In this document: piece after piece, positions 1 to 5,113 of the stretch
Layout: every line of letters starts with the position of its first letter
Position numbering within the stretch: the first letter of the stretch is position 1
Origin: an uncultured Corynebacterium sp.
GTDB lineage: Bacteria; Actinomycetota; Actinomycetes; Mycobacteriales; Mycobacteriaceae
Assembly (NCBI RefSeq): GCF_946998835.1
Contig: NZ_CAMQAZ010000040.1
Coordinates: 1 to 12,484 of the forward strand
DNA length: 12,484 nt
Reading direction: 5' to 3'
Notes under the pieces: model-generated
What the model was told of the DNA's origin: nothing
What the model saw: the letters and a program-made list of their open reading frames with translations, nothing else
Databases searched by the model: none
Made by a program: the position numbers and the translations under genes

Positions 1-148
1 AGACGAAGCCGACCAGCACACGCTGGCCGGCTCCTAGGCACGCCTAAGAAACTACCCCCAAGACTGTACTCGCCAACATCGGCCTGACACTTGACAAAAA
101 CATAGGGACACCCCCCCCCGCAAAATGTGGCTACTCCATGGCTTTTAA
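1..148. other. Left edge, no gene seen; poly-C tract
   Basis: I see no supported gene in this stretch downstream of the last immunity gene. It contains an uninterrupted run of nine C at 111-119 (nine G on the minus strand) and AT-rich sequence just before the immunity stop codon. On the minus strand, the block at about 80-120 (GTGTCCC, then a T-run, then GTCAAGTGTC) vaguely recalls the terminal sequences of actinobacterial insertion sequences. With no transposase and no matching partner end inside the window this cannot be called. Confidence 0.4.
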
Positions 149-397
149 TTAAGTCCCAATTGATGCGGGACGGCGAGATGGGTCAGCCATGAGTTGATCA
201 ATCTTCCGCCACGCCCCGGATCCGAGTGAAAGCACACTCGAGTCCTTTTTGCTTACGAAATAGAACGGACTGCCCTCCTCCTCAGGTTCCTCTGGGGGAA
301 GAATAAACATACTATCCGTTTCATAACCAGAGTCGGCCGGATGCGCTGAGGGAAGCTCGCTCATGACACAGTCAAAAGCTTCACGATAACTATCCAT
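149..397 (-). CDS. Probable immunity protein for the adjacent MuF toxin (YrhB/Imm35-like)
   Basis: This 82-residue, strongly acidic, probably cytoplasmic protein lies directly downstream of the toxin gene. The ATG at 397 is chosen over an in-frame GTG at 406. A GGAGG ribosome site inside the last toxin codons sits nine bases before the ATG, whereas it abuts the GTG. The toxin stop and this ATG are separated by one base (TAGCATG), so translation is almost certainly coupled. The first half holds an acidic Pro/Glu segment. The second half has a GSPFYFV strand followed by SSVL and a KIDQLM helix, the pattern I associate with small YrhB-type (Imm35) immunity proteins. The family assignment is inference from pattern; the immunity role follows mainly from position and size. 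A similar motif recurs in the broken gene at 3793-4034. Confidence 0.72.
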   Translation of the reverse strand: MDSYREAFDCVMSELPSAHPADSGYETDSMFILPPEEPEEEGSPFYFVSKKDSSVLSLGSGAWRKIDQLMADPSRRPASIGT

Positions 398-398
398 G

Positions 399-1391
399 CT
401 ATGCACCCTCCACTACATCAATGACTGCCAACCCCGGACGGTATCCATCAATTCTGACCCATCTCACAGAATCGGCAACAGAACGGGACAAGTATGATTC
501 ATCACCGATAGTGTTTACCTGGGAATCAATTATCACGATACCAGTTTCCCATCGCTCCCAGGCCATCACGTGAGATGCAGCGCCCGGTTTACTCGCACGT
601 ATAAAGCCGTACGCCCCGACAGGATACTTTTCCTCCATTTGATGGCGGACTTCATGCCATCGGAGGGCACCATCATCGTTTGCTGCGGTTTCCCATATAG
701 GCGAGTTCCCTTTTTCGTCCCGCCATAGTGAAGCAGCGTGCTCCGCTGATGTCCGCCCTTTACGAATCTCACGTGGAACTGAATATTCTCCCGGTGCAGC
801 CTTAGCATCGTAACCGAGTTTTCTTAATGCCCACGCATTAACGCATCGGATGCAGTTCTTTTCATCTCCTGTGGGATTGGCACCTGAGATCGCTGAGTTA
901 ATCGTCGTTTTGGAGCGCTTTCTCGACAAGTGCCCAAGCTTTGGTGGTGCCGCCCCAGTTTCACCTGTTGCAGTTAACCCATCAGCGGACACGAACTCTT
1001 TCCATCGATTCCACTGATCATTAGCTGGTTTTCCGTCTTCCCATGTTGCTTCTCGCCACGCTGCTTCCAGACGGTAATACTCTTCCTCCCCTGCCCATGG
1101 CTGTCCCTCAATAACAAGAACCGCCCGGCAGTCGCACCCATCGTGATAACGACGCCCATCAGTCCGGCGCGTGGCGGTATCTTCTGAGTAGACGGGACCG
1201 CGAGAGGCGAGCATTGCGCAGAAAGCGCAGGATTCTCGTCCTGTGAGTACTCGGGCGTAGCCGATTCGGCGTCCGATTGGGCGTTTGGTTGTTGCGTTGC
1301 GGACTCTGCCGAGCCGTGCGGTGTCTGCGACTGCTTGTCGGCCGGCGTTGAGGGTGTGGCGCATGAGGGTGCGGGTCAGGCGTGCGCTCAT
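399..1391 (-). CDS. MuF-type phage minor head protein fused to a papain-fold/glutamine-deamidase toxin domain, N-terminally truncated
   Basis: This is a 330-residue two-part protein. Residues 1-95 match the conserved end of phage MuF/minor capsid proteins: a helix with RHTLNAGRQAVADTA, then GYARVLTGRESCAFCAMLASRGPVY with cysteines 55 and 58, then YHDGCDCRAVLV with H83, C86 and C88, a likely metal-binding set. After a linker, residues 170-330 look like a papain-fold toxin (Tox-PL, 'papain fold toxin 1/glutamine deamidase'). The motif NCIRCVNAWALRKLGYD carries the candidate nucleophile C180, SHVMAW carries H274, and IIDSQ carries D289, giving a Cys-His-Asp triad. Family knowledge: phages carry such MuF toxins into a target cell with the head, and this fold deamidates or cleaves target proteins. 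The MuF part is short because the frame is open upstream to 1613 but has no good start, and the ATG at 1391 lacks a clear ribosome site. The toxin end is intact and is followed by an immunity gene. The host may use it as an orphan toxin, or it may be silent. Confidence 0.8.
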   Translation of the reverse strand: MSARLTRTLMRHTLNAGRQAVADTARLGRVRNATTKRPIGRRIGYARVLTGRESCAFCAMLASRGPVYSEDTATRRTDGRRYHDGCDCRAVLVIEGQPWAGEEEYYRLEAAWREATWEDGKPANDQWNRWKEFVSADGLTATGETGAAPPKLGHLSRKRSKTTINSAISGANPTGDEKNCIRCVNAWALRKLGYDAKAAPGEYSVPREIRKGRTSAEHAASLWRDEKGNSPIWETAANDDGALRWHEVRHQMEEKYPVGAYGFIRASKPGAASHVMAWERWETGIVIIDSQVNTIGDESYLSRSVADSVRWVRIDGYRPGLAVIDVVEGA

Positions 1392-1432
1392 CTGCTCGAT
1401 GACCTGGCGATGATTGGGGAATGCAAAGGCCG

Positions 1433-1855
1433 CTACGGATTTCTTGATGAGTTCCTTGGTCTCATCGTCAACGAGCTCGAGGATGATGTTTGATGGTTTC
1501 TCTCCAAAGCCGGCGGCTCTAGCCAGTGCGTCGTAGGTGGCGTGGGGGCCGTAGCCTTGGATTCGTGCCGGGCTACTTCTAAACCGAGCTGTGCCATGTG
1601 GGCATTTTGCAGCTCACTCTTGCCAGCTTCTTCAGCTTCCTTAGCGCGCTCCGCCAACGGGCGCAGCTCCTTATTCTCCGTGCGATACTTCGCCGCCTCA
1701 CGACGAACCTTGTCCAACGCGGACTTGTAATCCTCGATGGTCATTTCCTGCTTCTCTTCCGCGCCGTGATCCTCGCGAGCAGGTTCAGCCTGCGCCGGAG
1801 CATTTGGCATGGAACCGGAAGCCGGTACATCAGCGGCCGCTTCATTCGTAGACAT
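1433..1855 (-). CDS. Phage scaffold-like protein, N-terminal half, running out of frame
   Basis: From the ATG at 1855, preceded by AGGAGGGG about a dozen bases upstream, the first ~98 residues look like a phage capsid scaffold: a low-complexity Ala/Pro/Glu start, then a charged heptad-like helix at residues 40-98 (EDYKSALDKVRREAAKYRTE onward). The reading after LEVARHE turns into Ser/Thr/Pro-rich nonsense up to the stop. Over the same bases the -1 frame reads HATYDALARAAGFGEKPSNII and continues without a stop into the MuF gene. A C5 run at 1544-1548 is a natural place for the shift. Either a base has been lost there, or a deletion has fused a scaffold start to the MuF middle. The same frame is open upstream to an ATG at 1999 with a GGAG site, but that extension does not look like scaffold protein. 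Functional status is doubtful. Confidence 0.6.
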   Translation of the reverse strand: MSTNEAAADVPASGSMPNAPAQAEPAREDHGAEEKQEMTIEDYKSALDKVRREAAKYRTENKELRPLAERAKEAEEAGKSELQNAHMAQLGLEVARHESKATAPTPPTTHWLEPPALERNHQTSSSSSLTMRPRNSSRNP

Positions 1856-2034
1856 AAATCTGTTTTCCCCTCCTGGGAGAAAAACACTTCGCGTACGCAA
1901 AACCCCACAGAGCCAGCCAGCGGAATATGGGGTCAATGCCGTGGCCATACAAGGAATTGCACCCTGCACTACCCGTCTAGGAGACCTGTTCTTAGCCATA
2001 AGAAAACTCCGCTACCAACCTGGGTGTGGGGTCG

Positions 2035-2119
2035 CGGAAGGCCGAGGAATCGAACCCCGACGCCGTGACGCCCCATGCCAGTTTTCGAAACCGGTTGCCA
2101 ACCACGGGCGGGACCTTCC
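2035..2119 (-). tRNA. tRNA-Ser (anticodon CGA), probably phage-borne
   Basis: The minus strand folds as a class II (long variable arm) tRNA of about 85 bases. The acceptor GGAAGGT pairs with GCCTTCC and is followed by discriminator G. The anticodon arm is CCGGT-TTCGAAA-ACTGG with anticodon CGA, reading UCG serine codons. The T arm is CGGGG-TTCGATT-CCTCG, fully paired with one G-T. The 18-base variable region gives only a weak stem. The D arm (GCC-CGTGGTT-GGC) is short, is preceded by three rather than two linker bases, and lacks the usual U8, so the tRNA may be somewhat degenerate. CCA is not encoded. It lies between phage-derived genes, which suggests a phage tRNA rather than a core one, but it could also be a host tRNA at a former attachment site. 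Confidence 0.72.
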
Positions 2120-2126
2120 ATGACGA

Positions 2127-2160
2127 AGCCCGGCGCGCCCCGTAGTGGGGCGGCCGGGCT
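2127..2160 (-). terminator. Strong hairpin after the small phage gene
   Basis: AGCCCGGC (2127-2134) pairs perfectly with GCCGGGCT (2153-2160), and GCCCC with GGGGC inside it, around a GTAGT loop. It lies 20 bases after the stop of the minus-strand gene at 2180 and just before the tRNA. No T-run follows on the minus strand, so it may be a U-tail-less terminator or an RNA-processing/stability hairpin. Confidence 0.55.
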
Positions 2161-2179
2161 GATTAGGGCGTGATTTTGA

Positions 2180-2425
2180 TCAGGTCCAGTTCGGGCCGAG
2201 GTCGATTACCGGGTCCATCGCGGCGAACTCGACAACGAGGTCGTGAGTAACGCCCTCTTCCCCTTCCCCCGGGGTTGCATCGAAGACGATTGGTTCATCG
2301 GCCCAGGTCATAAGGAACTCACGCTTGAGAGATTCAGGCACATGAGCTCGGGCGTCGACGAGATCGTTGAGGAAGATTTCGAGGGTCAGGTCGCCGCCTG
2401 CTCCATGCAGCCGGTCGAACTGCAC
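2180..2425 (-). CDS. Small acidic protein of unknown function, phage region
   Basis: I do not recognise this family. The GTG at 2425 gives 81 residues (VQFDRLHGAGGDLTLEI onward) with an AAGGAG site 11 bases upstream. It lies seven bases after the TAG (2433-2435) of the preceding coding remnant. An ATG at 2476 in the same frame would give 98 residues with a more distant GGGAGGTG, and it overlaps the upstream frame. The protein is soluble and acidic (ATPGEGEEGVTHDLVVEFAA), with no membrane segment. The gene is followed by a strong hairpin. It could be a phage accessory protein or another immunity-type protein. Only the reading frame, tight spacing and terminator support it as a gene. Confidence 0.5.
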   Translation of the reverse strand: MQFDRLHGAGGDLTLEIFLNDLVDARAHVPESLKREFLMTWADEPIVFDATPGEGEEGVTHDLVVEFAAMDPVIDLGPNWT

Positions 2426-2432
2426 CCGCGGG

Positions 2433-3087
2433 CTAGACTCCTTCTCGATCTTCTGACACAACGAAACGATACCCATCGTTGAAGGTCACCTCCCGTATGT
2501 TTCCATCTTCGTCAATTCCGCGTACGCGTTCTCCTCGTGCGGAAAAAGACACTCGTAATTTTGAGGTCATATCCGCTCGTCGGCTTGGCCGGAGCCAGCT
2601 GGACAACCAGATCGAGTTCGTTACCCCGAGGAACTATTACTTGCTTCGTCAGTAATACCCCGTACTTGCTCTTGTAGCGAAAACTTCAGGTTCATCAATT
2701 ACTGCATGAACTCCGCCAGCACTACCCAGCCACGAGGCCAATACATGTTTTGGTATTGAAGGAAAGAACATCTTGTCGACTTGACGCAAGTGTTTCCGAT
2801 TCCGGCAAACATGCTCCGCCATATCAGCAAGGTCGCATGATTTGGAACTCCCCCCAGATCGACTTTCCACGTACCTTCCATTGGTGAATATGGTTGTAAG
2901 GAATCGACCTATTCACCATTCCCCTGTCGAACTTCCATCTCTGGATTGCCTTAACGTTGGTATCCAATCTTCTTCCGCAGGCCGCCGCACGCCGACATTT
3001 AATCAACTCATCGAACTTGGCCTTGTTGCCTGCCTCCTTCCAGGGCTCTTCGAAATCCCCTGTTAATCTGCGGCAACTGCGAATCAT
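2433..3087 (-). pseudogene. Decayed coding region broken across reading frames, family unknown
   Basis: Protein-like stretches follow each other on the minus strand but switch frame. The first runs from 3087 to 2824 (87 residues, with HQWKVRGKSIWGEF near its end). The second is at about 2860-2649 in another frame (KMFFPSIPKHVLASWLG, then AVIDEPEVF). The third is at about 2690-2545 in the first frame again (RYKSKYGVLLTKQVIVPRG, then GYDLKI). The fourth, from 2570 to 2433, is in the second frame (RVSFSARGERVRGIDEDG, then FNDGYRFVVSEDREGV and stop). The last piece has its own ATG at 2570 and could be a 45-residue gene. Joined, they read as one protein of about 210 residues with several indels. 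Coding-like sequence in a further frame at about 3180-3090 (RRDLRETVGGLARFHDICR) may be its start. I recognise no domain. Confidence 0.35.
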
Positions 3088-3201
3088 CTTTGACTTCGAT
3101 ACCTACGCATCGGCAGATGTCGTGAAACCTCGCCAGACCGCCGACTGTTTCGCGCAAGTCTCGCCGAGGGCACAATTTTAAAACCCACTTTCACTAGGCT
3201 T

Positions 3202-3263
3202 TTGAACTGCTCCCCATTAGTTGGACTGAGAAATCAGCTACCGCCTAGTGGGGAGCAGTTCAA
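3202..3263. mobile_element. IS3/IS150-type terminal inverted repeats joined back to back (mini-element or IS remnant)
   Basis: TTGAACTGCTCCCCA at 3202-3216 is the exact reverse complement of 3249-3263. The match continues inwards for four more bases with one mismatch, leaving 24 bp between the arms. The left arm continues TTAGTTGGACTGAG. The TGAACTG-CCCC-GTTGGAC pattern is characteristic of the left end of many IS150-group IS3-family elements, and the right arm has the matching TGGGGAGCAGTTCA end. No transposase sequence lies between them, so this is an internally deleted element, a mini-element, or the scar of an excised IS. I see no clear 3-4 bp target duplication. As RNA it would also form a strong hairpin between two minus-strand gene remnants. 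Confidence 0.6.
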
Positions 3264-3294
3264 GTGGAACGGGGTTAAGAAACTGGTTTGCTAA

Positions 3295-3648
3295 CTATGT
3301 GGACTCATCAATTCCGCAGCGCTCAATCGCGTTGTCAAGCGCTTCCTCAACGCGAAACCAGTCACCATTGAACTCATCCAACTTCGGGATGTATGACCGA
3401 ATAACGTCAACAGCACTTCGAGGTAAGGGAACCTCGATAGCAATTAGCACTGACGACAAAGCACTTGCGGGATATCCACCATCTTCGTAATCTTCCAGTG
3501 CGTCTTTGCGGCTAGCTTCACTAACCAGCGAGAGAATCTTGTCGGCTACCGCGTCAAATGCTTCGTACTCGATTTCATTGTCAACGGGGAGAACTCGGCT
3601 AGGGTCGATGTACGTCACCTTCATCGGCATAACATCATCTAGTGCCAT
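3295..3648 (-). CDS. Probable orphan immunity protein, acidic, 117 residues
   Basis: The ATG at 3648 has an excellent ribosome site (GGGAGGG, eight bases upstream), and the frame is intact. The product is soluble, alpha-helical in look and strongly acidic (IEYEAFDAVADKILSLV, RKDALEDYEDGGYPASAL, KLDEFNGDWFRVEEALDNA), with no signal or membrane segment. Size, charge and position among toxin/immunity-like remnants suggest a contact-toxin or MuF-toxin immunity protein whose toxin has been lost. I cannot name the immunity family. A second possible start, MKVTYIDPSRV at residue 9, lacks the ribosome site. It lies 31 bp from the IS-like inverted repeat. Confidence 0.62.
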   Translation of the reverse strand: MALDDVMPMKVTYIDPSRVLPVDNEIEYEAFDAVADKILSLVSEASRKDALEDYEDGGYPASALSSVLIAIEVPLPRSAVDVIRSYIPKLDEFNGDWFRVEEALDNAIERCGIDEST

Positions 3649-3792
3649 ACGATTTTCCCTCCCTTTCTTACCTCGGATGTGCCGCTACCTGGAGATTTTA
3701 GCGGGTAACCAAACTCCGTACGGCACATTTTATAAAAGGTATTATCCGGCCCATACTGCAGCATTTTCACGGCTATTTTCATTAACGACTAC

Positions 3793-4034
3793 TCATTTGG
3801 TCATCTTGACTGCACGAGATATGAACTCATCAATCTCTGGTGAATCTTGGTGTGTCTTCTTAATGCATTTTCCTCCAGCAGTTAATAAATAAGCTGGACT
3901 ACCTTCAGGCTCGCCTTCAGCAGCACCAATCATCCACGAGCCATTAGAGAAATATGCATAATCGGCAATCTGATCCACACTTTTCCCGCATGAGCTGCAA
4001 CAACTGCACGCAACTCTCCGATATCTCTAATCAC
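3793..4034 (-). pseudogene. Frame-broken small immunity-like gene (YrhB-like C-terminus)
   Basis: A GTG at 4034, with GAGG seven bases upstream, opens a frame reading VIRDIGELRAVVAAHAGK. Near the AAAA at about 3982-3985 the frame must shift to join SVDQIADYAYFSNGSWMIG and continue to a stop at 3793 (ending EIDEFISRAVKMTK). The unshifted frame ends soon after in LMARG and a stop. Joined, it would be a protein of about 80 residues. Its second half, with GSPAYLL, a turn, KCIKK and then EIDEFIS, has the same order of motifs as the immunity gene at 149-397 (GSPFYFV, SSVL, KIDQLM). A GTG at 3978 could still express the 61-residue second part alone, but it has no convincing ribosome site. Confidence 0.5.
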
Positions 4035-4126
4035 GCTTCCGCCTCAGCAACCATTTTTGGTGATTTCAGTAGTCAGCAAAGTTCATATCTCACAATTACG
4101 TACCACCACTCAGCCACACTCAGAAA

Positions 4127-4912
4127 CTACAGGTTATCCACCGCGTACTGAGCTTCCTCCGGGGTAAACTGCTCGCCATATTCCGACGTCAGCTGATCGT
4201 AAATCGCATCCGGGGACATTGCCATCGAATCCTGGTAAGAGCGCGCCTTTTCCAGTGCATTCTTATTCCAGTCCACTTCAAGGTTGTCCATTGCATACTG
4301 GGCAGCCTCCGGCGAGAACTTCTCGCCATACTCCGAGGTCAGCTGGTCATAGATGCCGGCCTTGGACATGTGCATCAAATCCGAGTAACTCTTGGCCTTG
4401 CGGAGAGCATTCTTGTACTCGGTCGGAACCTTCTCTTCCTGCTTTTCCTGTTTTTCCTGCTCCTCCGCCTGGCCCTGCTGCTCCTCTACAGCCGCCTCAG
4501 GATTCTCAGCGATATCGGCATTCTCAACAGAGCCAGAATCAGCCGCAACTGCAGTATCCGAACCAAAGAGAGCCGCAGCTTCAGAATCGGCACTCGAATC
4601 GGCATCGCCGCCACCAGTCAAGCTGGCCGCCACGGCTAGGACCACGACAGCACCCGCGGCGATACCACCCCACTTGAAGCAGCCACCCTTCTTCTTTTCT
4701 TTCGGAGCCGGAGGCACCTGCCCAGCCGCCGACGAACCCTGAGCGTAGGGCTGCTGGCCGAGCGGATCCTGCGGGTTGTGCTGGTAGGACTGCTGCCCCA
4801 GCGAAGCCTGCGGATTCTGGGAGTCATACGGATTCTGGGAACCATATGACCCCTCGGGGCCATACGAGTTCTGTGGGCCCTGCGGGTTCTGAGGGAAAGT
4901 GGAATCGGACAT
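4127..4912 (-). CDS. Membrane-anchored protein with two Ltp-type surface repeats
   Basis: The ATG at 4912 (MSDSTF, 261 residues) has GTAGGAGG eight bases upstream; an in-frame codon 30 bases earlier does not. Residues 1-77 are Gln/Asn/Pro/Tyr-rich and should lie in the cytoplasm. KEKKKGGCFKW leads into one membrane segment at about 81-98. An acidic, Glu/Gln-rich stalk follows (about 100-165), then two near-identical 45-residue repeats at 167-211 and 217-261 (SYSDLM-MSKAGIYDQLTSEYG pattern). These match the 'host cell surface-exposed lipoprotein' (Ltp) repeat domain. In the family, Ltp of a Streptococcus temperate phage blocks DNA injection by other phages. Bacterial homologues are common in actinobacteria with unproven roles. 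This one is anchored by an internal helix, not a lipobox. It borders the phage remnant, so either a host surface protein or a phage-derived exclusion protein is possible. Confidence 0.8.
   Translation of the reverse strand: MSDSTFPQNPQGPQNSYGPEGSYGSQNPYDSQNPQASLGQQSYQHNPQDPLGQQPYAQGSSAAGQVPPAPKEKKKGGCFKWGGIAAGAVVVLAVAASLTGGGDADSSADSEAAALFGSDTAVAADSGSVENADIAENPEAAVEEQQGQAEEQEKQEKQEEKVPTEYKNALRKAKSYSDLMHMSKAGIYDQLTSEYGEKFSPEAAQYAMDNLEVDWNKNALEKARSYQDSMAMSPDAIYDQLTSEYGEQFTPEEAQYAVDNL
4130..4414 (-). repeat. Two tandem Ltp repeat units within the surface protein
   Basis: Codons 167-211 (4280-4414) and 217-261 (4130-4264) encode the two domain copies, separated by five residues. IYDQLTSEYGE is identical in both, and AQYAxDNL ends each. 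The nucleotide sequences differ at many third positions, so the duplication is not recent. Confidence 0.8.
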
Positions 4913-5031
4913 CGTAAGAAGCCTCCTACGTAGAAGTTGCAATAAACGAACAGCTCTCTGTCGTCAGTTGGAACTATCTCAGCAACCCCGGATCCGATTC
5001 TCCGCACTACAAAAACATTTTCGATTCACGA

Positions 5032-5037
5032 ACTATA
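5032..5037 (-). promoter_or_regulatory. Candidate -10 box for the Ltp-repeat gene
   Basis: TATAGT on the minus strand, preceded by CG rather than an extended TG, is the best -10 match upstream of the gene. It implies a leader of about 110 bases. No convincing -35 is seen. Confidence 0.35.
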
Positions 5038-5055
5038 CGCCCCCGCTGAAGGTAA

Positions 5056-5098
5056 GAAAAACCAGGCCCTACCCCGCCAAACAGGGATCAGACCTGGC
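5056..5098 (-). terminator. Rho-independent terminator of metY
   Basis: On the minus strand CCAGGTC pairs with GGCCTGG (one G-T pair) around a loop of about 20 bases that may itself pair (CCC with GGGG). A run of five T follows at once. It begins about 15 bases after the metY stop. Confidence 0.8.
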
Positions 5099-5113
5099 TA
5101 AACTCTCGACAAA

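Noticed and set aside
1856..1999. Extending the scaffold gene to the ATG at 1999 with a GGAG site
   Set aside because: The 48 added residues are not scaffold-like and a better gene start with AGGAGG lies at 1855; left as an alternative only.
1935..2010. Possible second tRNA with a T-arm-like CAGGG-TGCAATT-CCTTG segment
   Set aside because: The loop has TGC where TTC is needed, and no matching acceptor 5' strand or 7-base anticodon loop is found at the right distance.
1809..2123. Plus-strand open frames across the scaffold start and tRNA
   Set aside because: They run antisense through a scaffold N-terminus and a tRNA, have no ribosome site and no protein-like pattern.
3506..3892. 128-residue plus-strand frame
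   Set aside because: It overlaps two minus-strand immunity-like genes, one with a strong ribosome site, and its Ser/Thr-rich product is unremarkable.
1..4110. CRISPR array or retron
   Set aside because: No regularly spaced repeats, reverse transcriptase or cas-like coding sequence is present; the repeats seen are one inverted pair and protein-level similarities.
4219..4742. Plus-strand frames opposite the Ltp-repeat gene
   Set aside because: Ser/Pro/Arg-rich products with no start signals are mirror frames of a clear repeat protein with a good ribosome site.
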